64,000 bases of DNA from Helicoverpa zea (Eukaryota > Arthropoda > Insecta > Lepidoptera > Noctuidae), in contig NC_061452.1 in NCBI RefSeq assembly GCF_022581195.2, forward strand, positions 4,347,501 to 4,411,500, read 5' to 3'. Below the pieces are notes generated by a model. It saw only the letters and a list, made by a program, of their open reading frames with translations. It did not search any database and was not told the DNA's origin. A program made the translations under genes and the position numbers. This document shows, piece after piece, positions 37,503 through 49,987 of the stretch (its first letter is position 1; every line of letters begins with the position of its first letter).

Positions 37503-38559
37503 GTGAAGTTGTGGCTCGTGCAATAAACTCCATCTATCCAACAGTTATCAGAGATTCACAGGATTTTAATGTTGATATTCAAGACCAAACTGCTACTAAT
37601 CTAAGCTTTAACATTTAAGTCCAAGCTTTAACAACTGGATTTAAGACCTCTTCATCAATGAAAAACTCAATATTTAATTACCATATAACTGTAGCAATCA
37701 TAAGATATTTATAATGGATGTCAAACGAAATCAATGGTCGGTTTCGTGTTCGTCCGGCCGGAAGGCTGGCTGTGGGAAACGCATTGTTCTTGTGAACACT
37801 GCCTATGTGGAACGATTGCTTCCTCTACGTCACTCGTTCATAATCATACACTATTTCCTTTGGCAGCGTACTAGAGGTATGTATAATAGTTCAGGTAAAC
37901 GGTTAGGCGTAAATAGCACGTGAGTATGATTTGCTGTGGTGTTTTAGGCTGTACAAGTCAAAGTTTCGGGATGAGGAAATTGTGAAACGCTACACCTAGT
38001 GAGACGGAGGAGTTGATTTTTGATATAGCTCGGATAACAATGAAAAAGATTTGGGTTGTCAGTTTTCGGTATCCAGCCTTGTTATTCCTTAATCTTGCAG
38101 ACAGCATTAAAATCACCACCAAAGTCCAGCTGCATCTCAAAAATCAGCTGTACGTAATTTTTTCCGCGCATTTTTTTCGTTTTTTTCTTTCTGTTTATAA
38201 TGTTGGTAAGGAAAGAAGGACGGTACGGTACCTGATATGAAGGGTGAGGGGTGCCGGGTTCATTGATCGCGTCTATTGTCAAGCGGCGCGTGCGTTGGCA
38301 GCTGCACCCCGCCCTACGCTTTGGGGTAGGCAGATGGTAGATATTGAACATTTTTTTTCTCTATTAAACAATATCTATTATCCGTGATAGAACGAACTTG
38401 GTGATAGATGAACGGGTAATGATATGGAAATGATTTCAGTGCGAAGAATCAAACATATTCTATATCCTTCTGTTCTTATTTATAAAATCAATGCAGTGAG
38501 GTCATTAAGAAAACCAGTTACGATCCCTTTCGCAATGGCTGTTAGCAGATGTTTTAGGC
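37503..38559. other. Gene-free intergenic sequence
   Basis: No gene or clear repeat was recognised. Frames such as 37714-37923 lack family resemblance and splice context. Confidence 0.45.
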
Positions 38560-39690
38560 AATGTAACCCACCGCTGTATCTTGTTCACACAGCATCCTAT
38601 CAAAATCAAGTTGTCTTTCTAAAGAACATGTTCATCCTATTCGGGTATCCAAGGTTCAATAAGTCCAGTACAGTTCTCACAGACAGCGATTCAAAGAAAA
38701 AGTTCCTTTTTGTCCAAAATCAATTCAAAGTTGAGCCTGCAGCGATCAATGCGCTCGCGCACCCCTGCCTCGCATCCCCTGCAATTTATAGGGATAACTA
38801 GATCAATAAACTGTTCTACGAACTTACCAACTTTCGCTCATGATTTTAAACATTCCTTACTTGAATTAAACATTTGAAAGTGAATTTATTTGTTTGTTTT
38901 TATTCGACTTTCGAAACGGCAGAGACCATTGAGCTATTTGTATTCTAGGTTGTAAAAAGTACAGATTTATCTAAGAAGGATTTACGCCGCAACAAGAGTA
39001 TAAAATCCTAAATGCAATTCAGCCGACAATTGACCCGATGGTTGACAATTTTATTTCTTTAAGGAAAATCTTGATGATATTTAAAGTTTTCAGTCGTTCT
39101 GATACCGGCTTAATACCTGATCTTTGTAATGTGGGATTAATTTCATACAGATTTTTGAGCCCCAACAAACTATCGGCCGACTAAAAGTTTGCAGTGTGAG
39201 GATAAAGTAACTTTCGGAACTTTGATCAGGTTTCAATGTAGCGCGCTACAGCATCTCTTTCACACAGTGATCGTAATAAAGTTGTCTTTCTAAAGAACAC
39301 GTCCATTTCCATTCTATAGCCAAAGAATCCAATGAATGGCCCTGCAATAAAGTTCCCACAGCATCCGAAAAAAGAAACAAAAATATTCTTTGTTCAAATT
39401 CAAAAGAAAGTTTGCAGCGGTCAGACTATGCTCTTGCGCATATTGGCTCATGTACCTTGCAGTTTTACATCGTTGCCTTGTGATAATAAACCATGTACTT
39501 GTACAAAAACAAAGCTGGACAGTTACTTAGAGTACTATAGACTGGAAAAAAATAATTCGTGAACTCAATGAAAGTTTTTAGTTTGTCAGACACCGGCTTT
39601 ATACCACTGATCGTTGCTATGTGCGTCTTTCCATTCATATCCATACTGATTAATAAACTCGAAAAAACAGTCGAACGAATAAAATTTGTC
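38560..39690. repeat. Diverged tandem duplication
   Basis: Segments of about 38560-39190 and 39230-39690 share colinear landmarks. These are 'ttcacacag', then 'aagttgtctttctaaagaac', then 'agttc(t/c)cacag', then a 'tgcagcg(a/g)tc' and 'gcgca' stretch, then 'accggctt(a/t)atac' followed by 'gatc(t/g)ttg'. Spacing between landmarks is kept, with indels. No coding region is conserved between the copies. Confidence 0.6.
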
Positions 39691-40796
39691 GCATGAAATA
39701 TGTAGATAAAAGAAATATTGAAAAAACAATGGACCATCCATTGTTTTTCATATATTTCTTCTATCAAATAATAAACGTATTACTTTTTGTTAGATTAAGA
39801 AATAGTTTTAAGAAATAAAAAAACACATTGTCCTAATTATTTTCTGTGACGGCAGAATTTCCATCAATAATACAAAAAGTAGGCTATAAAAATAATTAAT
39901 AAAAACCTTTCAGAAATAGACAAATGACTGACTACATACGAAGCCCAAGGTTCAATATGAGTAGAGCATAGATAAAATATTATTACTACGACTTTTTAAT
40001 AAGTAATAATGTGTACTGTACATACTAAGTCAATACCTACTGACTGAATATTCTAGTTCATCGTGAACTTAATTTATATAATTAAAGAAATATTAACTTA
40101 CCTTAGCAAAAGTGGAAAACCTCAAACGGCGCAAATATGTTAATCTTACTGGCAGGCAATTACATGTTTGAACCGTTTGGGGGTGAAACCTTGGGACCAT
40201 GGGGCCCAAGTTCCCACAGACTTTATCGCGAAATTTCTAAGCTAGGTATTAGTGGAGTCCACTCATGACCAAAAGGCTGCTGCATTGCCAACCAACGTGG
40301 AAATGCAGCCCTTAAAGCTGCCTATGACAAACGAATGTCCGAAATTAAGATACTTTCTTACAATAAAAATGCTTCATGTTACTGGCCGGTGGGAATACAC
40401 TATGTGTTCCATATATCTTGGGACTAATATATCATTTACAGGCTTGAACAAAATCCTATTTCGGTAACATGAGCTGTGTATTTTCACGCTTTTTAAGCCA
40501 TCAGAAATTACATTAGGTAGAAGGTAGGTGACAGTCATCCAGCTGTAAATCGATACTAATTTAATTAGAGACAAATAACTGTAATCGGTATTATTTAGGT
40601 ATCGTGCCAAAAATGTTAAGTAAAGAACGAACATTTTTCTTTTTCCTCAAGATAAAACTCCTGAATTAATTGATCAGTCTTTTTTGTGCACAATTTATTT
40701 ATAGTACATATTTTAATTATATAACATCAGTTATTCTAATGTCCCAATACGAATCAACAAACTTTTCTTGCCAAAAAGGTATTAATGGCATTCTAA
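39691..40796. other. Gene-free intergenic sequence
   Basis: AT-rich sequence without recognised features. Confidence 0.45.
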
Positions 40797-40806
40797 TTGA
40801 AAAAGC

Positions 40807-41043
40807 AAGCTGAAGTGGCAGTGGGCTGGCCATATTAGCCGAAGAACCGATAACCGTTGGGGTAAACGAGTTCTAGAGTGGAGACCACGCCTCGGCAAAC
40901 GTAGTGTAGGACGTCCTCAGGCACGATGGAGTGATGACTTGCGCAAGACGGCTGGCAGGAGCTGGATGCGAGAAGCCGAAAATCGATCTCAGTGGCGTGC
41001 ACTTGGAGAGGCCTATGTCCAGCAGTGGACTGCGATAGGCTGA
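40807..41043 (+). pseudogene. C-terminal end of an RTE-like LINE endonuclease-reverse transcriptase
   Basis: A 78-codon frame ending in TGA reads KLKWQWAGHISRRTDNRWGK, then RPQARWSDDLRKTAGRSWMR and LGEAYVQQWTAIG. This is the extreme C terminus shared by many lepidopteran 'endonuclease-reverse transcriptase' LINE proteins. The 'tgatgatga' after the stop is the usual 3' tail. The catalytic domains are absent, so this is a 5'-truncated insertion. Confidence 0.85.
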
Positions 41044-41137
41044 TGATGAATTGAAAAAAGTTGTAAGTACCTAATCTTCATCACCAGATATTATATTGTA
41101 TCTCGAAAGACTAAGCATAAGAACAATATTTCAAATA

Positions 41138-41337
41138 TTTTTATAATAAAGAGGAAATTTTTTTGTATGTTTTTTGTTTGTTTATACCCTGAAGGCTATG
41201 ATACTACTGAACCGACATGATAAATTCTTCCACTATTAGAAAGCTACACTCGTCCCGAGTAACATAGGCTATATTTTATCCCAATGCGGGCAGTAGTTCC
41301 TACGAGACATGGGCAAAACCGCAGGAAAACAGCTAGT
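41138..41337 (+). repeat. 'ataaagaggaaa ... ccgcaggaaaacagctag' interspersed repeat
   Basis: It starts 'ataataaagaggaaattttt', runs through 'cccgagtaacataggctata' and ends 'aaaccgcaggaaaacagcta'. It is the same family as 44185-44415, of a class not assignable by eye. Confidence 0.6.
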
Positions 41338-41362
41338 TTTCTATATACATTAGCTTCAATGT

Positions 41363-41749
41363 TGAGATGAGTCGTGGTGGCCTAGTGGGTAAAGGACCAA
41401 TCTCTCAAGTATGAGGGCGCGGGTTCGATCCCAGGTCAGGCAAGTACCAATGCAACTTTTCTAAGTCTGTATGTACTTTCTAAGTATATCTTAGACACCA
41501 TTGGCTGTGTTTCGGATGGCACGTTAAACTGTAGGTCCCGGCTGTCATTGAACATCCTTGGCAGTCGTTACGGGTAGTCAGAAGCCAGTAAGTCTGACAC
41601 CAGTCTAACCAAGGGGTATCGGGTTGCCCGGGTAACTGGGTTGAGGAGGTCAGATAGGCAGTCGCTTCTTGTAAAGCACTGGTACTCAGCTGAATCCGGT
41701 TAGACTGGAAGCCGACCCCAACATGATTGGGAAAAAGGCTCGGAGGATG
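41363..41749 (+). mobile_element. tRNA-derived SINE, copy 2
   Basis: It is flanked by a 14-bp duplication ATTAGCTTCAATGT (41349-41362, 41750-41763). Head 'gtcgtggtggcctagtgggt' and B-box 'ggttcgatccc' match copy 1 at 3292. The minus-strand 116-codon frame overlapping it is chance. Confidence 0.87.
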
Positions 41750-41937
41750 ATTAGCTTCAATGTGAGAAAAGAATGTAACATATGACATGACATTATCAGT
41801 AGATACGTACAGGAAGCCGGCATCCATCATAACATAACATAATAGTATTGTCTATTATGTAGTGCTAATGCGAAAACATTCCCACCTGTGCGATGTCGAA
41901 AATGCAAATTATGCGTATTACTTAAATGGTTATCACT

Positions 41938-42138
41938 ATCACTACATAGTATAAAACAAAGTCGCTTTTTCTGTCCCTATGTCCCTTTGTACGCTTAAAT
42001 CTTCAAAACTACGCAACAAATTTTCATGCGGTTTTTAATAGATAGAGTGATTAAAGAGGAAGGTTTATATGTATAATAACATGCATTAAATAGTGGGGAA
42101 ATACTGCTATCCCGTGCGAAGCCGGGGCGGGCTAGTAA
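41938..42138 (+). repeat. 'caaagtcgctttttctgtcc ... gaagccggggcgggctagta' repeat
   Basis: The opening 'aaaacaaagtcgctttttct' and closing 'cccgtgcgaagccggggcgg' are the two ends of another lepidopteran interspersed repeat. It is non-coding. Confidence 0.5.
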
Positions 42139-43790
42139 GATATAAACCATTTGAAGAAGATTTTAAAAAAAGTATTTACTCAATTACGTTTTCGTAGCAA
42201 CTTTTAAGTGCAACATCATGAACAGGTTAGTAAATTAAAAAAATGTTTCAAGTATAAATAAATTATGCTACGCAAACCGACTCTCGTAAAAACACTCCTT
42301 AGCGTCGCAACTCGCAATATTAATTTGAAAATTGCTATAGCGTAGACTTTGCTACGCGGGCTATATCTCGTAGCAATCGTAGACCTTCGTAGCAAATATT
42401 TTAACCTTTCGTATAGAAAATTTTGTACATAAAAAATTATCATTTTTATTTTCTAAAGTACATCATTTCAGCACATGAAAATCTGAAAAAAGCACGTATT
42501 GCGACTGTAGCGCTATCTAGTGTTTCATTTGCAGACTACTCTAATACCACTCCGTTAAAGAGTGGGGGCCTTGGACTCTAAAACCAATCAGGTTATTGGT
42601 ACTATGTAGTTACGTCCGGCGTACACAGAGGGCGCTAGTGTAGACTACATAGTGAAATAAAGTATTTATCAGTTTAAATTAATTAGTGCACATTTTACTG
42701 GTGCATTTTATCTGTACAATCAGATAGTGAAGCTCATTATGACTTTGTTTTCTCTTGTTTGTACAACTAAAATAAATTATGCTAACATAGATACGCAAAC
42801 CGGTGCCATTTTTCAGGTTTACAACTGACATGATTTACGGAATATTTTTATTTTTGTAACGCCTTGTAAACAAAATATTCCACCATGACATTAAAATATC
42901 TCTAACTAAACCTCTCACTATGTATTTAAATCACACAGGACAAATAAATCATAATGAAGGACATTGAAGCAGTAGATTCGTCACGGTTCGCTGCATCACG
43001 TAACGTGAAGTTCTGGAACGCAGCGCCAATCATTTTGCTCATTCTCAAAACAAGAAATAATCATGACGTTTAATGTGACGTCACCGTTTTAAATAAATAT
43101 TACGCAGTGTAAAAGGTGAGTAAACTACTAAACTACTTCATCATAAAAATAATACTATATAGCTCGTAGAATTTAATAAGTTAGTTGTTCTTTGAATATA
43201 CAGAAATAAAATTGTTGATGAAAAATCCGAGAAAAAGAAACCTTTTTTTCTTGTGTCAGTATATGTCCAATTAGTGTCTGAGAGTAACCGTAAATTAGGA
43301 ACGAATAGTTTTCTTGACTTTTGTCGTTTGTGTGATCGATAGAATATGTCTTCGCGTTTTATTCTGAATTTCTTTATTAATAAGAAGATAAAACAAATAT
43401 TTTTTTTCCCTACACTTAGACTTTTTGGTCCTCTGTCCTATCCCAATTTCTCCAACAAACATACGAGTTTCTAACTTCAAAACAAACAACATACGGATTT
43501 TTTTGTGTGTAAAATATACGTTTCTAGCTTCAATGAAGGAGCACCCTTACATCCTCATAGCTGTCAAGTTAAAACAATTAGCGAATCTATCTAAAAGATT
43601 AGCACTTAGCTAATAACCTTACAATAAACCGAGGTCCGAGACAGCAAAATTACGCGCCATTATCCGTCACAAATACAATAATGGAATGATTCACAGCATT
43701 GTAGTAAGTAGTTACAGTCAGTCAGGCAGATCAAGGCCACCTGATCCTACAAAGCATTGTGCATCAATAAAATGTAATACACAAGATGTT
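42139..43790. other. Gene-free intergenic sequence
   Basis: Apart from a cluster of CGTAGC/GCTACG hexamers at 42190-42400, nothing was recognised. Confidence 0.4.
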
Positions 43791-43794
43791 TCTC

Positions 43795-44130
43795 GCGGTT
43801 TCTCCCGTGTCTTGGGAAAATCTTTTCCAGTACCTATCTGGACAAAATATAGGCTACGTTCCTCTTTAAATAATTTAACAAATCGGTTCAGTAGTTTCAG
43901 AGCTTTTGGGGTACAAAAAAAACAAATGAAACTTCCTTGAATCCTTATTATATTACCAGCCTTTTTCCCGCGGTTTCCCCTGCGTCCCGTGGGAACTATT
44001 GCCCATACTGGGATAAAATATAGACAATCTTAATCTGGAAGAATGTCGCCTTCCTACAGTGAATGATTTTTTCAAATCGTTTCTGTTTGGGTCCTGTTTG
44101 GGTTTTTTTTAAGGTATTAGTTTAAAAAAT
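43795..44130 (-). repeat. Two adjacent reverse-orientation fragments of the 'ccgcggtttc' repeat family
   Basis: A first fragment (43795-43940: 'ctcgcggtttctcccgtgtc', 'caaatcggttcagtagtttc') is followed by a second (about 43970-44130: 'cccgcggtttcccctgcgtc', 'ccgtgggaactattgcccat'). They are the inverse of 44185-44415. Confidence 0.55.
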
Positions 44131-44184
44131 AATAAAAATATAGATAAATAGTAACAGTCAGTAACACTCGTATAGTCTAATCTA

Positions 44185-44415
44185 TACTAATATTATAAAG
44201 AGGAAAACTTTGTTTGTTTGGTTGTAATGAATAGGCTCAAAAACTACTGGACCGTTTTTAAAAATTCTTTCACCATTCGAAAGCTACATTATCCACGAGT
44301 AACATAGGCTATTTATATATTATATTTATTTATATATTATAGGCATATATATTTTATCCCGGTACGGGTAGCAGTTACCACGGGACGCGGGTAAAACCGC
44401 GGGAAAACGGCTAGT
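44185..44415 (+). repeat. Forward copy of the 'ataaagaggaaa ... ccgcgggaaaacggctag' repeat
   Basis: It begins 'ctatactaatattataaaga' and ends 'aaaaccgcgggaaaacggct'. A local AT-rich expansion 'atttatatattatat' near 44312-44345 interrupts it. With the reverse fragments just upstream it forms a head-to-head pair. Confidence 0.6.
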
Positions 44416-45607
44416 TGTATATATATTGGTATGTATAGATAGGTATTAGCTTGTGACGTCACAGCGCCGTTAGCGCAGTAGGTGACCTGAGTATAAACTA
44501 CATTAGTTTTATATAGTTGGTGACATCAGTTTATTGGTCGTATACCAAGTTCTAGACGTGTCGTGATGTTTCTCAGAATTACGATGTTACAATCGATTCT
44601 TAGTGTTAGTCTTAGGGTTTTTTTTGTTATGCGATAATCGACTTTAGGAATGTAGGAGATTAGGTTGATTGAAGAAATTGTAAAATATCTTATCGAATTG
44701 TTTAGTATATTTGCATATAGATTTTTAAATGTATTGAAGTAAAATCTTGTAGGCTTAAACACTTATTATATTATGTGCCGGAATTTATATACTTATATTT
44801 AAACTAGTGCAGACATTAACAATAAGTAGTAATGAAGATGACAATTCCATGATAAAATCAAGATTTATATCATAAAAATAAAAATTGAAGAAACTCCTGA
44901 AAATATCAGCTCATATTAGCTCTTTTTTCCACACTATCAACGTCTAATTCAAAGTCCAGACGTATGTACGTAGTTACGAGAATTAGCTAACGTAATATCA
45001 AAGAGTGAAAAATATTTTAGTCTTACACGTGTCATACTAAAATCACATTTGCCAAATTTCCGACTGCAAATAAATCTATGTAGGCAGTTCAGTAAAAGTC
45101 ACAGTAAAAGCACAGATTATATAATAGTTACTACGTAACAGATAAATCACTCCATACAAAAAAGTCCATACCTACTGTTATAAGCACCTACAAGTTCCCA
45201 ACTACCTACAAATTCCCAGCTGCGCTATAAAATGAACCTTAAAAGCTCGAGCGCTTGATTGTTATTCCAATGCGATAGCGCACAGTTCAGTGACCGCAAC
45301 CGTGTCGTGGCCGTGCTTAGGGTTGCTTCTTACAATTTATTAATATTTAAGTAGGAAAACAAAGTTGCGCAAATATTTAAGTTGTATATATATATGTTTT
45401 TTTTTTCAATTAATGTAAATATTTTGTTAATAACATTAAACTCTTTAAAAGTTGCGCTTATTTTAAGATAGCCTTTTTTAAAACCGAGTTTTGAAATAAA
45501 AAGGAATAATAGATAAACCAACATAACTCAAAATAATCCATCAGTTTGTGAGGTAGCTTAAAAAACCTAATAAAAACCAACAGCATAATATATAATATAT
45601 AGAAATA
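44416..45607. other. Gene-free intergenic sequence
   Basis: AT-rich sequence with no gene recognised. Confidence 0.4.
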
Positions 45608-46364
45608 TATCGACGGTAAAAAGGCAAAAGGGGTCAAGCGCCACATTTTGCGATTTTAACTTTTTTATTGACCCCAACTCCACTATTTTTTCTCTTTCGA
45701 ATGGTCGTAATATCGTTTTCCTAGCATGAAAAAAAGTCACTTGCACCAAAGAATTATTTGTACTGAAGTGCCAAATCGATACTTGCCAAAAGTGCTCAAG
45801 CGACACCAACTTTACCTTGCTTGGTTGAAAGACCATTTTGTGTATTACGTTTTTGTATCGCCTTGTCATTTGGCATAATTTTAAAAACAATATTAGAAGT
45901 AAATATGTCGTTTGTATCCATTTTTCTTTTATTTGTTTAATAACTATAACGTCGCTTACACCAATAGTAAAAATTGTCAACTAAACATAATTGGCGCTTG
46001 GCCCCTTTCTTAAATAATTTTATTTTCATTACGTTGCATTTGATCCACTAAGCGCGCGCCAGCGCCTGGAGCTTAGGCCAAAATCTAAATATGCCAACAT
46101 TAAATATTGGTGCTTGACCCCTCGCGAAAGCGATAAACATGGTTAAAACCTGGGGTCAAGCGACATCTATCTTTGAAACTATTGATCTCAGGCTTATTTT
46201 GATGTAAAATTATTAAAGAACATTGTATTTTAGTAAACTTTTCTGAAGATTGTGATGTGATTCAATAAAGCAATAAAGAGATATTATTTTTAAAACTTTC
46301 TTTTTACTCTCCTGAACAATATGATCTGTGGTGCTTGACCCCTTTTGCCTTTTACCCGTCGATA
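45608..46364. mobile_element. TA-flanked inverted-repeat element with GGGGTCAAGC motifs
   Basis: The terminal inverted repeats are about 38 bp, from TATCGACGGTAAAAAGGCAA at 45608, with the complement ending at 46364. TA flanks both ends (45606-45607, 46365-46366). The motif GGGGTCAAGCGNCA or close variants recurs at the termini and inside, in both orientations (near 45638, 46005, 46112, 46153 and 46332). The minus-strand frame at 45567-45980 crosses the element end and shows no transposase motif. A non-autonomous Tc1/mariner-type element is most likely. Confidence 0.65.
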
Positions 46365-46423
46365 TAGAAATAAAAATAATAATATTGGAGCGCGCGCGGC
46401 GCGTTTGACTGTTGAAAGCCCTG

Positions 46424-46818
46424 GGGCCCGATCCTCCTAATTTTACTTAAGCGTCATACGATTCACGTTCGACTCGATTCGACTGATATCCAATCCCGAC
46501 TCGATTACGATTGAAGCGTATGTGGCATTCCGCTATTTTTTCTTTGAAATAAACGTTTTTATCCTTTTCTGTCATTTAATAATGAATAATTTTGTCTGCA
46601 AATGATTAACGATTGCAAAATGATTGTACAGCAAACTACCGTATAGACCAAAATCACCAAAATAGCAGACCAATCGCACACCAATCAAATGTCAATCGAA
46701 TACGATTGGTCTTTTATTAGTAGCAGAATGCCCGATATGGTTAAAACTGCTATTATGATCATATTGCGATTCGATTTCTATTCGATTTTGACATTATTAA
46801 CTTAGGAGAATCGGGCCC
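46424..46818. mobile_element. CWG-flanked MITE, copy 1
   Basis: The inverted ends are GGGCCCGATCCTCCTAA and a complement GAGAATCGGGCCC. CTG flanks both sides (46421-46423, 46819-46821), compatible with the 3-bp CWG targets of some Harbinger elements. Length is 395 bp. It matches the inverted copy at 55522-55904 over the whole length. Confidence 0.75.
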
Positions 46819-47089
46819 CTGAACCGCGTGGGGCTACCGGTAACCCAGCGAGCGGTAGGCATTTATCGCGCGCAAGTACGTCGAGTGACAGAGGCCTGGT
46901 AAAAGTTTCAAAAACTTTTGAAAATACTGTCGGAGATCTGTGGGTGAATTTATAGCGTACAGCGTCGCTAACTCAAGCGAGTTTTATTCGGTTTAATATA
47001 ACTTCTCGCGGTTTCGCCTCTCTTCCGTGAGAACTACTTCTGGCACCTAGTAAGTTATGGATACTAACTAAAACTGAATGACTTTTTTA

Positions 47090-47800
47090 CATACTGACCA
47101 ATATTAGAGTAGTAGTTAGACCAATATTGGAGTATGCGTCTGTAGTGTGGAATCCACAATATAACGTGTATATTGATCAAATACAGAGAATCCAGGATAA
47201 GTTAAATAAGCACGTATTGTGGAGGAGCAACAAAAATCACCAATTGGATGAACTACCCTCATTACCATCTCTTCAGACTCGACGTAATCAGCGGGATCTT
47301 TTATTCTCATATAAAATAATTAGAGGTCAGGTTGATTCTTCTTACCTTTTAAGTAAGATAGGTCTACGATGTCCACGTATTTCTTCACGTAATAAGGCTT
47401 TGTTTTATGTTCCGACCGTAAAGACAAATTATAGAAAAAACTCATTTATTGTTAGATCTTGCCGTACGTACAATAACGTCATCAAATCAAACAGTGATTG
47501 TCTGCTGGATATTTTTAACATACCTTTTCACAAATTTAAAAAAAGTATTCATGATTGTTTGGTTCCTGCTCCAATTGTTTGATTATAGGTAATGTGTTTC
47601 TTTTTTTATTATATACTATTTATTATTATTATATACATTTTTTTTTTTAACTTGTTTGTATACGTTTCATAAATGTTCTGATTCGGCGTAAATGTTTTAA
47701 TTATGTTGTGGAAACTGTTTTGGATTATGTTTGGTTTAAATTGTGTGACTTTTTGGTGTAATGTATCTGTTTGTTTCCCAAATAAAATAAAAATAAAATA
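47090..47800 (+). pseudogene. Jockey-like LINE 3' end with reverse-transcriptase C terminus
   Basis: An open frame to TGA at 47582 contains RPILEYASVVWNPQYNVYID, QRIQDKLNKHV, SLQTRRNQRDLLFSYKIIRG and SLSKIG-like residues. This is the C-terminal part of Jockey-clade reverse transcriptases. It is followed by about 200 bp of AT-rich 3' UTR and 'aataaaataaaaataaaata'. Endonuclease and RT catalytic motifs are absent, so it is a dead 5'-truncated copy. Confidence 0.85.
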
Positions 47801-49987
47801 AAAATACTGAGATAAGCGTTTTAAATAAATAAATAAAAAAACTCTTAAGCGTTGCACTAGTGGGTAAATAAGTATTGCTTAAAAACTCAAGAGATTTTTA
47901 CTGGTTCCCTGAAAACATAATTTTGCCACATTCTATGTAAAAACAGAATTGTAAGAATGTAAACAAAAATGTAAGAATTTTTCGGCTGTTAGGCACCTGT
48001 GTTATTTGTCCAGCCGTCAACTCACACTCTTTAGTCATTTGAAGTTATTTTTGAGTTCAAGGCTGACTGTTATTAATTCAAACGCAGCTTAGGATTCCAA
48101 TCAATTTACACCTAGGCAAGCAGATAGCTGCCGCCCGCGGATTCTGCCGTGGGTTGTAGGAATTAAGTTAAGGAAGTACTTTTTAAAACTACTGTGACAA
48201 ATAAATATATTGTGATATTACTAGAGACCTAGGGGTTACCAAATCACTACTTAAGCCTTTTAATCATGAAAGTAATTAGTATGATAGACAGACAAAGTTA
48301 CTTTCGCATTTAGATAAGGATATGAAATTGACGAGACAATGTTTCCCCGTGCAGTCGCCTTACTGGCTCTTCAGGTAATATTAATGAACCCAACGAAAGA
48401 ACAAACAAGTCTATTAATAAAGTTTATTATGTAACTTCGATATGAGGTGGTTTAGGAGTTCAAGGTCTAATTCTGATGGATATAGAATTCATAGTTATTT
48501 AAATTTGTATTTACGTTATAGGTACATAGATGTTTACGACAACCGTATTTACTTATGTATTTACTAATCTCGTACCTATGTAATCCAAGTAAACCAAGAA
48601 GATCTCGAATCAGATAACCAAGAAGTGTAGATGATTCATTTCCTTTCACAGCGTCATAATTTTCTATTTTGAGCGTAATTTTAATAGGAAATGTTCACTG
48701 TTCTCAGTGTTCTCACAAGGTTCGCAGTTGAAACAAAAACCTGATCACCCACTAAGGTATCTAGGTGACCTAAGTTTGGTGGTTACGTCACACTGCTGAA
48801 GCCTTGCCCTTTCCATTTATGTTGTGCTTAAATAATATAACCGTCGACTACCTCGTGCTACCTAATCTAGGCGAGCCACAAATTATGGCCCATTAAATAA
48901 CCAATGGAAGCTTTTTCGTCATTAGTCTAGCCTTTAAATGATGACGATAAGATTGAGTCATGGAATGATTAAATACCTATGACGTATTTAAAAAAAATGA
49001 TTTTTGATTGTAGCAAAGCTGTCGGTAAGTATGATGTCAGAAACAGGTTTTCAGGGTATAGGGTGCGAATGTATTCTGTAGTAACGAGTAGTATTGTCTA
49101 ATAAAAAATATATGAGATTTCACTCAAGAACAACATATAAGATTGTAACATATGAGCAACTACCGAATTAACCAATAAAAAACGCAAACGCCCGCAAATT
49201 GCTGAAAGTATCATTAGGTCAACTAGACATAACAAGTACGTAATGCCCGTAGATAGATGATTCATAAATAATCACGCCGCCGTCTAAATGCCATTTGTAT
49301 GATACATGACTGATTGGGACCTCTGTCTTCACGGGCCATAATACAAAAAAAACGGATAACTTTGAACTCCGAATATCTGAGAAAGTGAAAATATACAAGT
49401 AGGATCTATGCCAGTATGTTCTATTTTTAAATGTAGTTTTTCAAAAAACGATTGTCGAATTCTATGTCATTTTACTTTCATACATGTATTTTTGTTGAAC
49501 GTTTATCTGTGTCTGCGAGTCTGCACAGCCATGACGCGCTAACCTTGACCACCAAAGCGAGGGCCATCGAAGGTCGTCTATTGTCTTATTTATGTTTTAT
49601 TACATCAACAATATTTTTATAGAGTAAGTCTACCCAGCTAATTCCACCTTTATTCCAAACCAATCAAACTTTTGTGCTATAACACAGACGCCAACGCAAA
49701 AATCACTGACTCAAAGCGTAACCGACGAGTTTTATATTCAGAACGTAAGAAGTGCAGGTATATATTATAGTGAAAAACGTACTTAAAACTTTAATGAGAG
49801 AACTTTATTTCAAAAGTATAGTATGACATCATCTAGAGTTACGTCGACGCGTCGGGCGTCGAGGCCACAAGACGTGGTCGTACCAACATCGCGCCGCGGG
49901 CCCAAGCCCCAGTTTGAAATAGCGCGCGCGGTGGACACCACGTACGTTACGAATTCAGTGTGGAAAATAATAATATTTCAATAAATC
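47801..49987. other. Intergenic sequence upstream of the FA/DM9 cluster
   Basis: No gene was recognised. The last about 150 bp turn GC-rich ('gcgccgcgggcccaagcccc'). A TCAGT initiator-like site lies at 49955-49959, 29 bp before the first ATG of gene 1, a plausible transcription start with a very short 5' UTR. Confidence 0.4.
49955..49959 (+). promoter_or_regulatory. Candidate initiator of FA/DM9 gene 1
   Basis: TCAGT, the arthropod Inr consensus, lies in 'gaattcagtgtgg' just after a GC-rich stretch and 29 bp before the ATG at 49988. No TATA box is clear. Positional inference only. Confidence 0.3.

Noticed and set aside
38424..38801. A 125-codon plus-strand open frame
   Set aside because: The frame is not kept in the related segment at 39230-39440, so the duplication does not conserve a protein.
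41480..41830. A 116-codon minus-strand open frame
   Set aside because: It lies almost wholly within the SINE and reads the repeat backwards.
44460..44500. tRNA-like 'gccgttagcgcagtaggtgac' stretch
   Set aside because: No B box or acceptor stem pairing was found downstream.
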